From CANKHJ01 sp035556495 (GTDB lineage: Bacteria; Pseudomonadota; Alphaproteobacteria; Rhizobiales; Xanthobacteraceae), in assembly GCA_035556495.1 (NCBI GenBank), contig DATMEW010000119.1, forward strand, positions 1 through 11,868: DNA of 11,868 bases, written 5' to 3'. Shown here piece by piece: positions 1-6,935 of the stretch (position 1 is the stretch's first letter; the number at the start of each line of letters is the position of its first letter). The notes beneath the pieces are model-generated. The model did no database searches, had not been told where the DNA came from, and worked only from the letters and a program-made list of their open reading frames with translations. The translations under genes and the position numbers were made by a program.

Positions 1-2480
1 CCTTCGCCGCCAACGGCACGCTCTATCGCGGCTCCAAGCCGGTGATGTGGAGCGTGGTGGAAAAGACCGCGCTGGCGGAAGCCGAAGTGGAATACGAGGA
101 CCACACCTCGGACACGGTGTGGGTGAAGTTTCCGGTGACGAACGGCGCGGGCGACCTAACGCAAGCCTCCGTCGTCATCTGGACCACGACGCCATGGACG
201 CTGCCGGGCAACCGCGCGATCTCCTTCTCGTCGAGGATCGCCTATGGCCTTTACAAGGTGACGGACGCTGCGCCGGGCAACTGGGCGAAATTCGGCGACC
301 TTCTGATCCTTGCCGACAATCTCGCCGGCGACGTGTTCAAACAGGCCAAGGTGATGGCCTATGACCGCATCGCGGACGTGCCCGCAAGCGTGCTCGCCGG
401 CATGGTCTGTGACCATCCGCTCAAGGGTCTTGCCGGCGGTTATCAGTTCGCGGTGCCGCTGCTCGATGGCGACCATGTCACCGACGATGCCGGCACCGGC
501 TTCGTGCATACCGCGCCCGGCCATGGCCGCGAGGACTTCGACATCTGGATGGCGAATGCCCGCGCGCTGGAAGCGCGCGGTATCTCATCGGCCATCCCCT
601 ATACCGTGGACGAGAACGGCGCGCTGACCGCGCAGGCCCCCGGCTTCACTGGCAAGCGCGTGCTGACCGACGATGGCGCCAAGGGCGACGCCAACGACGC
701 CGTCATCAAGGCGCTGGTCGAGGCCGGCACCATCATCGCCCGCAGCCGCCTCAAGCACCAGTATCCGCATTCGTGGCGCTCCAAGAAGCCGGTGATCTAC
801 CGCAACACGCCGCAATGGTTCATCGCCATGGACAAGCCCATCGAGGCCGCGTCGGGATCGTCCGCCGCCGCCACGCAGGCCGCGGCAACCGGTCCCGGCC
901 ATAACGGCGGCGACACGCTGCGCGAGCGCGCGCTGGCCGCGATCAAGGTCACGCGCTGGGTGCCGGCGCAGGGCGAGAACCGCATCACCGGCATGATCGC
1001 CTCGCGGCCGGACTGGGTGATCTCCCGCCAGCGCGCCTGGGGCGTGCCCATCGCCGTGTTCGTGCGCGAGACCGGCGACGGCTCCGTGGAAATCCTGCGC
1101 GACGAGGCGATAAATAACCGCATCGCGGACGCCTTCGAGCAGGAGGGCGCGGACGCCTGGTACAAGGACGGCGCGCGCGAGCGCTTCCTCGGCAGCCGCG
1201 CCAATGAAGCCTGGACCAAGGTGGACGACATTCTCGACGTCTGGTTCGATTCAGGCTCCACGCACGCCTTCGTGCTGGAAGATGCCGAACACTTCCCCTC
1301 GCTCGCCGGCATCCGCCGCAGGGCCGACGGCGGCGACGATCAGGTGATGTATCTGGAAGGGTCGGACCAGCATCGCGGCTGGTTCCATTCCTCGCTGCTG
1401 GAGTCCTGCGGCACGCGCGGGCGCGCGCCTTATGACGTGGTGCTGACCCACGGCTTCGTGCTCGACGAGAACGGGCGCAAGATGTCGAAGTCCCTCGGCA
1501 ACGTGGTCGCGCCGCAGGACGTCATCAAACAGTCCGGCGCGGATATCCTGCGCATGTGGGTCTGCGCTTCCGACTATGCGGACGACCTGCGCATCGGCCC
1601 GGAAATCCTCAAGACCACGGCGGAGACCTACCGCAAGCTGCGCAACACCATCCGCTGGATGCTGGGCTCGCTGGCGCATTTCAACGAAAGCGAGCGGATC
1701 GCGCCCAAGGACATGCCGGAACTTGAGCGGCTGATGCTGCACCGGCTCGCCGAGGTCGGCGAGACCGTGCGGCAGGCTTATGACGAGTTCGATTACAAGA
1801 AGATCTTCGCGACGCTCAGCGCCTTCATGACCGGGGACCTGTCGGCCTTTTATTTCGATATCCGCAAGGACACGCTCTATTGCGACCCGTATTCGTCGCG
1901 GACCCGCAAGGCGAGCCTGACGGTCATCGATCATCTGTTCAACTGCACGGTGACGTGGCTCGCGCCGATGCTGTGTTTCACTGCGGAGGAAGCCTGGCTC
2001 GCGCGCCATGGCGAGGCCAAAGGCTCGGTCCATCTCCAGCCGTTCGGCGAAGCCGATGCCGCATGGCGCAATGAGGCGCTGGCGGAGAAGTGGCGCAAGG
2101 TGCGGCTGGTTCGCCGCGTCGTCACCGGCGCGCTGGAGCTGGAACGCGCGGGCAAGCGCATCGGCTCCTCGCTGGAGGCGGCTCCCATCGTCCATATCGC
2201 GGATGCCGATCTGTTCGCCGCGCTGGTGGATATCGATCTCGCGGAAGTCTGCATCACCTCGGCCGCGACCATGGTGCAGGGCGACGGCCCGGCCGACGCC
2301 TTCCGGCTGTCGGAAGCGCCCGGCATCGCCGTGGTGCCGCATCCGGCCGAGGGTCGCAAATGCGCCCGGTCGTGGAAGATTTCCCCGGCGGTCGGGTCCG
2401 ATCCGCAATATCCCGACCTCACGCCCCGTGACGCCCAGGCGATGCGGGAATGGGATGCGCGGCGCATCGCCGCGGAATAG
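1..2480 (+). CDS. ileS: Isoleucine--tRNA ligase, 3' part (5' end outside window)
   Basis: Cytoplasmic class I aminoacyl-tRNA synthetase that charges tRNA-Ile and hydrolyses mischarged Val-tRNA-Ile. The reading frame is open from base 3, so the gene begins upstream; the HIGH motif is not in the window. Visible are the CP1 editing domain with its threonine-rich motif WTTTPWTLPGN (180-212) and GTGFVHTAPGHGRED (492-536), whose His (507-509) and Asp (534-536) have the spacing of the editing residues of E. coli IleS. WVISRQRAWGVP, GSDQHRGWFHSS and the KMSKS loop (1479-1493) follow, then the anticodon-binding domain. The extreme C-terminus corresponds to the zinc knuckle but keeps only one cysteine (KCARSW) and has TPRDA where a second Cys pair is expected. 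An Ala/Ser/Gly-rich insert lies at about 843-914. lspA starts 7 nt after the TAG stop, indicating one transcript. Identification is secure. Confidence 0.97.
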   Translation, partial: FAANGTLYRGSKPVMWSVVEKTALAEAEVEYEDHTSDTVWVKFPVTNGAGDLTQASVVIWTTTPWTLPGNRAISFSSRIAYGLYKVTDAAPGNWAKFGDLLILADNLAGDVFKQAKVMAYDRIADVPASVLAGMVCDHPLKGLAGGYQFAVPLLDGDHVTDDAGTGFVHTAPGHGREDFDIWMANARALEARGISSAIPYTVDENGALTAQAPGFTGKRVLTDDGAKGDANDAVIKALVEAGTIIARSRLKHQYPHSWRSKKPVIYRNTPQWFIAMDKPIEAASGSSAAATQAAATGPGHNGGDTLRERALAAIKVTRWVPAQGENRITGMIASRPDWVISRQRAWGVPIAVFVRETGDGSVEILRDEAINNRIADAFEQEGADAWYKDGARERFLGSRANEAWTKVDDILDVWFDSGSTHAFVLEDAEHFPSLAGIRRRADGGDDQVMYLEGSDQHRGWFHSSLLESCGTRGRAPYDVVLTHGFVLDENGRKMSKSLGNVVAPQDVIKQSGADILRMWVCASDYADDLRIGPEILKTTAETYRKLRNTIRWMLGSLAHFNESERIAPKDMPELERLMLHRLAEVGETVRQAYDEFDYKKIFATLSAFMTGDLSAFYFDIRKDTLYCDPYSSRTRKASLTVIDHLFNCTVTWLAPMLCFTAEEAWLARHGEAKGSVHLQPFGEADAAWRNEALAEKWRKVRLVRRVVTGALELERAGKRIGSSLEAAPIVHIADADLFAALVDIDLAEVCITSAATMVQGDGPADAFRLSEAPGIAVVPHPAEGRKCARSWKISPAVGSDPQYPDLTPRDAQAMREWDARRIAAE

Positions 2481-2487
2481 GCTCCGA

Positions 2488-3009
2488 ATGCAGCGCCTCT
2501 CGCCCTACCTATGGGGACCATACAGCGGCTTCGGCCTCGCCGTGGCCGTCGCTGGAATCGCCCTTGATCAGGCCGTGAAGCTCTGGCTGGTGTTCGGCTT
2601 TGAGCTGGACATGAAGGGCCGTGTGCCGGTGCTGCCCTTCTTCGACCTGATCCTCGCCTGGAACAAGGGCATCAGCTACGGCCTGTTCCAGCAGGACGGC
2701 GCGTTCGGGCGCTGGTTCCTCACCGGAATCAAGGTCTTGGCTGTGGTCCTGCTGTGGGGCTGGCTGGCCCGCACGACCACGCGGCGGACCGCCACGGCGC
2801 TCGGCCTCATCATCGCCGGGGCCGTCGGCAACGCCATCGACCGGGTGCTGCACGGGGCCGTGGTGGATTTCGCGCTGCTGCATATCACCACCGCCACCTG
2901 GCGGTTCAACTGGTATGTCTTCAACCTGGCGGATGTGGCGATCGTTGCCGGAGTGGCCATCCTGCTGTATGAATCCCTGATCGGCGACAGCGCCGCAAAA
3001 GCGCCCTGA
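2488..3009 (+). CDS. lspA: Lipoprotein signal peptidase (signal peptidase II)
   Basis: Inner-membrane aspartyl protease that removes the signal peptide of diacylglyceryl-prolipoproteins (family A8). The 173-aa protein has the usual length and four hydrophobic segments (about residues 13-36, 77-95, 103-120, 143-162). Conserved sites are DQAVK (27-31), NKGISYGL (59-66), GNAIDR (114-119), VVDF (125-128) and FNLAD (145-149); by comparison with known LspA proteins the catalytic pair is Asp127 and Asp149. The frame stays open far upstream inside ileS, but the ATG at 2488 gives the family length and lies just behind the ileS stop, so this start was chosen. The ileS-lspA order is common in bacteria. 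No lipobox protein is encoded nearby, so its substrates are elsewhere. Confidence 0.96.
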   Translation: MQRLSPYLWGPYSGFGLAVAVAGIALDQAVKLWLVFGFELDMKGRVPVLPFFDLILAWNKGISYGLFQQDGAFGRWFLTGIKVLAVVLLWGWLARTTTRRTATALGLIIAGAVGNAIDRVLHGAVVDFALLHITTATWRFNWYVFNLADVAIVAGVAILLYESLIGDSAAKAP

Positions 3010-3099
3010 TCCTCGGCGAAGGAACCCGTGGGGCGCGGTCGGCAGAGGTCGGCAAGATAGAGGCCGGCAAAACCGGTATCACCAGCAGCGGGACTGTTC

Positions 3100-3846
3100 A
3101 TGCGTCGCATCGCCTTTTCGCAGATCGAGATTCAGGCACCGCGCATCCGGCGCGCCGTTCTGGCCATCGCCCTCGCCGCAGCCGTTCCGGCCCTGGCCGG
3201 ACTCGCCGCCGGGCCGGCCAACGCCCAGGCCCATTCGGAGGAAGACGACACCTTCGAGCAGGGTCTCATCCGCCAGTTCATGCGCGGCCTCGGCCTCAAG
3301 GACAGCGCCGGCAACGGCATCCAGTATCGCGAGCGCGCGCCGCTGGTGCTGCCGTCCTCAACCGAGCTGCCGCCGCCGGAAACCACGTCCGCGGCATCCC
3401 AGGCCGCCAACTGGCCGGTGGACCAGGACGCCCGCCGCCGCGCGGAAGTGCGCCGCAACACGCCGAAGCGGCGCGGGCCGCAGGAGGCCATGGAAGCCGA
3501 GATGCGGCCGCTGCCCCAGTCCGAGATCGACAAGGGCCGCGTCGCCGCGACGCGCACGCCCACATCGTCCGTCCCCCAGGTTGAGGGCGATCGGGTCAAG
3601 CCCTCCGAACTGGGTTACAGCGGCGGCCTGTTCGGCAATTTCTTCGGCAAGCTCGGGCCGCAGAAGGAAGAACAGGCCGTGTTCCGCGGCGAGCCAACCC
3701 GGCAGAGCCTGACCATGCCGCCCGCCGGCTACCTGACGCCTTCGCCCGCGCAGCCTTACGGCACCGGCGCGGCCGTCGATCCCAATGCGCGCGCGAATGC
3801 CGCCCTGCGCGACCGCGCCGCCGGCGACATCCAGTATCCGCAATAA
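3100..3846 (+). CDS. Secreted proline-rich protein of unknown function, possibly BamF-like
   Basis: I do not recognise a specific family with confidence. The 248-aa product starts with a basic n-region, a long Ala/Leu-rich hydrophobic core (about 17-40) and a signal peptidase I type site near ANAQA (40-44), so it is predicted to be periplasmic or envelope associated. There is no cysteine anywhere, so it is not a lipoprotein. The mature part has an acidic stretch (46-53), a short FMRGLGLKD block (60-68), a RERAPLVLPSSTELPPPE stretch (77-94), NWPVDQDARRR (104-114), a basic/proline-rich middle, a Gly/Phe patch GGLFGNFFGKLG (175-186) and a Pro/Tyr-rich tail. The 'APLVLP..LPPP' and 'WPVD' pieces recall the alphaproteobacterial DUF3035/BamF lipoproteins of the outer-membrane assembly complex, but this is memory-based and the lipobox is absent. 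It lies 90 nt after lspA and 47 nt before the M16 pair. No clear Shine-Dalgarno precedes the ATG, and there is no other plausible start. Confidence 0.8.
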   Translation: MRRIAFSQIEIQAPRIRRAVLAIALAAAVPALAGLAAGPANAQAHSEEDDTFEQGLIRQFMRGLGLKDSAGNGIQYRERAPLVLPSSTELPPPETTSAASQAANWPVDQDARRRAEVRRNTPKRRGPQEAMEAEMRPLPQSEIDKGRVAATRTPTSSVPQVEGDRVKPSELGYSGGLFGNFFGKLGPQKEEQAVFRGEPTRQSLTMPPAGYLTPSPAQPYGTGAAVDPNARANAALRDRAAGDIQYPQ

Positions 3847-3893
3847 GGCGAGCGTCCCGCCCCACCCGATTCTCACGCACAGGCGAGCGTTCG

Positions 3894-5303
3894 ATGCAGC
3901 TTCTCCGAACAGGGTTCCCCCTGCCGCTTCACCGGCGCCGGCGGGGCGGCCCGGTCGCATCCCTCGTCGCGCTCGCCATGCTGGCCATGGTCGCATTCGG
4001 CACGGCAGGCCGCGCGCTGGCGGCCGGACCGGAGATCACCCATTACACGCTGCCGAACGGCCTTGAGGTCGTCATCATTCCGGACCGGCGCGCCCCGGTC
4101 GTCACCCATATGGTGTGGTATCGGGTCGGCGCAGCGGACGAGACGCCGGGCAAATCCGGCCTCGCTCATTTCCTCGAACACCTGCTGTTCAAGGGCACGA
4201 CGAAATTCCCCGATGCGACTTTCTCCAACACCGTCGCGTCGCTGGGCGGGCGGGAGAACGCCTTCACGGCAGCCGATTACACCGGCTATTTCCAGCGCGT
4301 GCCGCGCGAGCATCTCAAGCTGATGATGGAGATGGAGGCCGACCGCATGACCAACCTCGTCCTGTCCGAGGCAGTCGTGAAGCCGGAACTCAACGTGGTG
4401 CTGGAAGAACAGAACAGCCGCGTCGCCAACAATCCCGCCGCGCGGCTCGGCGAGCAGATCGGCGCCGCACTCTACCTCAACCACCCTTATGGCCGGCCGA
4501 TCATCGGCTGGCGGCAGGAAATCGAGGCGCTGACCTTTACGGACGCCCTCGCTTTCTACAAACGCTTCTACACGCCGAACAACGCCATTCTCGTGATCGC
4601 CGGCGATGTCGATGCGAACGAACTGAAGCCGCTGATCGCGGAGACCTACGGCAAAGTGGAACGACAGTTCGAGGTCGCGCCGCGCGCGCGGCCGATGGAG
4701 CCGGACCAACCCTCGCCGCGCCGGCTCTCGCTATCCGATCCGCGCGTGACCCAGCCGAGCGTGAGCCGGCAGTATCTGGTGCCGTCCTCGACCACGGCAA
4801 AACCCGGAGAGTCCGAAGCGCTCGACCTGCTGTCCCATATCCTCGGCGGCGGCGCGAACAGCCGGCTTTATCGCACGCTGGTCGTGAACAAGGGCCTCGC
4901 CACCAGCGCCGGCGCCTATTATCAGGGCACCGCCCTCGACTATGGCAGCTTCGGCGTCTATGGCGCGCCGAAGGACGGGACCTCGCTCGAACAGCTCGAA
5001 GCCGAGATCGACGCCATACTCGCCGATGTCATCGCCAACGGCGTCACCGCCGACGAGTTGCAGCGCGCCAAGGACCGGCTCATCGCCGACGCGGTCTATG
5101 CCCAGGACGATCAGTCCATGCTGGCGCGCTGGTATGGCGCGGCGCTGGCCACCGGCAGCACGGTCGAAGATGTGAAAGCCTGGCCGGAGCGCGTTCGCAA
5201 GGTCGATGCCGCCGCGGTGCAGGCCGCCGCGAAGGCGTTTCTCGATATCCGCCGCTCGGTGACAGGCCATCTGCTCAAGGAAACGCCGGAGAAGCAGCCG
5301 TGA
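3894..5303 (+). CDS. Periplasmic M16 family zinc metallopeptidase, catalytic subunit
   Basis: Insulinase/pitrilysin-type peptidase of the short bacterial class (469 aa, two M16 domains). The N-terminus has an Arg-rich n-region, a hydrophobic core (about 21-37) and an Ala-rich cleavage site near residue 43, so export to the periplasm is likely. The inverted zinc motif is intact: His92, Glu95 and His96 in HFLEH, with the third ligand Glu172 in VVLEEQN, 76 residues after His96 as in mitochondrial processing peptidase. The second domain carries NSRLYRTLV at about 323-331, but its following block reads GLATSAG rather than the GLAYS form seen in the next gene. That gene overlaps this stop codon and encodes the complementary non-catalytic partner, so a heterodimer that degrades peptides or misfolded envelope proteins is inferred. 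AGGCGAG at 3881-3887 may serve as the ribosome site. It is often annotated as PqqL-like; a role in PQQ synthesis is not supported here. Confidence 0.93.
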   Translation: MQLLRTGFPLPLHRRRRGGPVASLVALAMLAMVAFGTAGRALAAGPEITHYTLPNGLEVVIIPDRRAPVVTHMVWYRVGAADETPGKSGLAHFLEHLLFKGTTKFPDATFSNTVASLGGRENAFTAADYTGYFQRVPREHLKLMMEMEADRMTNLVLSEAVVKPELNVVLEEQNSRVANNPAARLGEQIGAALYLNHPYGRPIIGWRQEIEALTFTDALAFYKRFYTPNNAILVIAGDVDANELKPLIAETYGKVERQFEVAPRARPMEPDQPSPRRLSLSDPRVTQPSVSRQYLVPSSTTAKPGESEALDLLSHILGGGANSRLYRTLVVNKGLATSAGAYYQGTALDYGSFGVYGAPKDGTSLEQLEAEIDAILADVIANGVTADELQRAKDRLIADAVYAQDDQSMLARWYGAALATGSTVEDVKAWPERVRKVDAAAVQAAAKAFLDIRRSVTGHLLKETPEKQP

Positions 5304-6715
5304 TTGCCGTGCAACGCTCCCTGCTGCTGAAGACCGCCGCCGCGCTGCTGATGGCATTCGCCATACAGATCGCGACCCCGATGAATCCCGCCCGCGCCAC
5401 GACGATCGAACGCATCGTCAGTCCCGGCGGCATCGAAGCCTGGCTGGTGCGCGACTCCGCCGTTCCGCTGGTGTCGATGGAATTCGCCTTCCATGGCGGC
5501 GCGAGCCAGGACCCGGCCGACAAGCCCGGCGTCGCCACAATGATGGCGGCGCTGCTGGACGAAGGCGCGGGCGATCTCGACTCGGCCACCTTCGCCGACC
5601 GGCTGGAGCGCAAGGCCATCGAACTCCGCATCCGGGCCGGCCGGGACACCATCCGCGGCGCGCTGCGCACGCTGTCGGACAATCGCGGCGAGGCGTTCGA
5701 GCTGCTGCGGCTTGCGCTCAACGCGCCGCGCTTCGACGCCGAGCCGGTCGAGCGCATCCGCGCGCAGATGATGGCCGGGCTGCGCCGCGCCACCACCAGC
5801 CCCGAGGACATCGCCAGCCGCCGCTGGTGGGAAACCGCCTTTCCCGGCCATGCCTACGGGCGGCCCGTCAACGGCTCGCTCGACTCCGTGCCAACGATCA
5901 CGGCCGACGATCTGCGCACCTATCACAAGCGCATCCTTGCGCGCGGCACCCTGAAGATCGGCATCGTCGGCGACATCGACGCGGACGCCGCCAAGGCCAT
6001 GCTCGATCAGGTCTTCGGCGGCCTGCCGGCCAAGGCCAAGCTGAACAATGTCGTCACCATGGCGCCGCAGGGCCTCGGCCAGCGCATTTCGGAAACCCTC
6101 GCCGTGCCGCAGGCGGTCGTGCTGTTCGGCGGCAGCGGCATCGCCCGCGAAGACCCGGATTTCATGGCGGCCTATGTGGTGAACCACATTCTGGGCGGCG
6201 GCTCGTTCTCCTCGCGGCTGTATCGCGAAGTGCGCGAGACGCGCGGCCTTGCCTATTCGGTCTATAACAGCCTCGTGTGGCTCGACCATGCCGCGCTGTT
6301 CATGGGCGCCACCGCGACGCGCGCGGATCGCGTGGACGAATCCATCGCCATCATTTCGGCGGAGATCCACCGTATGGCGGAGGAAGGCCCCACCGAGGAC
6401 GAGCTGAAAAACGCGAAGGCGTATCTCACCAGTTCCTACGCGCTGGGCCTCGACACCTCGACCAAGATCGCCACGCAGCTCGTGCAGATCCAGCTCGACG
6501 ACCTCGGCATCGACTATATCGACCGCCGCGCCGGTCTCATCGACGCCGTCACGCTGGCGGATACCCGGCGCGTCGCCAAGCGCCTGTTCGGCGGCGGCAT
6601 GCTGGTCTCGACCGTCGGCCCGGCCGCAACAAGCGTTCCCGCACCTTCGGCAGCCGGGACACTGCCCGCGCCGCCTGCCGCACAGCCGCCGGCGTCCGGC
6701 AACACGGTTCGCTAG
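5300..6715 (+). CDS. Periplasmic M16 family peptidase homologue, non-catalytic partner subunit
   Basis: Second M16-fold protein, 471 aa from the GTG at 5300. That GTG overlaps the upstream TGA (GTGA), indicating translational coupling; another GTG three codons on (5309) is an alternative start. A signal peptide is visible, with a hydrophobic core at about 8-25 and cleavage near Ala33 (ARA). At the position of the zinc motif the sequence reads GVATMMAALLDEG, so the three key residues are Thr80, Ala83 and Ala84, and this subunit cannot bind the catalytic zinc. The second domain keeps the SSRLYREVRETRGLAYS block (about 304-320), the region that holds the substrate-binding Arg/Tyr pair in bacterial M16B heterodimers. 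This complementary loss is typical of paired M16B peptidases. The C-terminus ends in a low-complexity Ala/Pro tail (about 444-471), and its TAG stop lies at the edge of an extragenic repeat. Confidence 0.92.
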   Translation: MIAVQRSLLLKTAAALLMAFAIQIATPMNPARATTIERIVSPGGIEAWLVRDSAVPLVSMEFAFHGGASQDPADKPGVATMMAALLDEGAGDLDSATFADRLERKAIELRIRAGRDTIRGALRTLSDNRGEAFELLRLALNAPRFDAEPVERIRAQMMAGLRRATTSPEDIASRRWWETAFPGHAYGRPVNGSLDSVPTITADDLRTYHKRILARGTLKIGIVGDIDADAAKAMLDQVFGGLPAKAKLNNVVTMAPQGLGQRISETLAVPQAVVLFGGSGIAREDPDFMAAYVVNHILGGGSFSSRLYREVRETRGLAYSVYNSLVWLDHAALFMGATATRADRVDESIAIISAEIHRMAEEGPTEDELKNAKAYLTSSYALGLDTSTKIATQLVQIQLDDLGIDYIDRRAGLIDAVTLADTRRVAKRLFGGGMLVSTVGPAATSVPAPSAAGTLPAPPAAQPPASGNTVR

Positions 6716-6808
6716 AGCCTTGATGGAATCAAGTCCACAAGGCTTCAGCTTTTTGTTTGACGCCCTTTCCTGACGCAGACCCGTGTCCGCTTCTCTCGAA
6801 ATCATTAT
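6712..6808. repeat. Degenerate Hyphomicrobiales-type extragenic palindromic repeat
   Basis: The segment begins CTAGAGCCTTGATGGAATC and continues through a T-rich block, TTTGACGC, TTTCCTGACGCAGACC, GTGTCCGCTTCTCTCGAAA. From memory this layout matches a repeat scattered between genes in Rhizobiales genomes, which starts with a TAGAGC-type end, has a central TTTGACGC...TTTCCTGACGCGAACCGG...TCCACTT section and closes with CGAAAA...GCTCTA. Here the right-hand terminal GCTCTA is missing, so the copy is degenerate or incomplete. The left end overlaps the TAG stop of the upstream peptidase gene. Only one copy lies in the window, so repetition itself cannot be shown here. Confidence 0.5.
6716..6758 (+). 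terminator. Probable intrinsic terminator after the M16 pair
   Basis: A 7-bp perfect stem, AGCCTTG (6716-6722) with CAAGGCT (6738-6744), is followed five bases later by TTTTT (6750-6754) and a further TTT. A second, mutually exclusive stem is nested in the 5' half: CTTGAT (6719-6724) with ATCAAG (6728-6733) around a GGA loop. Either stem precedes the T-run; the outer one is placed correctly for rho-independent termination. It directly follows the stop of the second peptidase gene and would close the ileS-to-M16 transcript. The stem is shorter and less GC-rich than strong terminators. Confidence 0.45.
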
Positions 6809-6935
6809 CAGCAGCAGCATGGCGGTTCCCATCTTGGAACCTTTGCCGCCGCCTGATCTTGTCTTCAGCCCGTGCCGGCCGGCCCCGCGCAGGCATCACC
6901 ACATCCGGACCCGCCACAACATCGAGGAGTGAGGC

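Noticed and set aside
1251..2408. A 385-codon minus-strand frame opposite ileS
   Set aside because: Shadow of ileS with low-complexity composition.
4115..5299. Upstream extension of the second M16 frame into the first M16 gene
   Set aside because: This part is an out-of-frame, Arg-rich reading of the first peptidase gene; the real product begins at the GTG at 5300 with a signal peptide.
3894..6715. Reading the M16 pair as PQQ biosynthesis genes
   Set aside because: No pqqA-E genes are nearby; the PqqL/PqqF-type label only reflects shared M16 family membership.
5111..6832. A 573-codon minus-strand frame opposite the second M16 gene
   Set aside because: Composition is that of a codon-mirror shadow, with no recognisable domain, and the plus-strand frame encodes a clear M16 protein.
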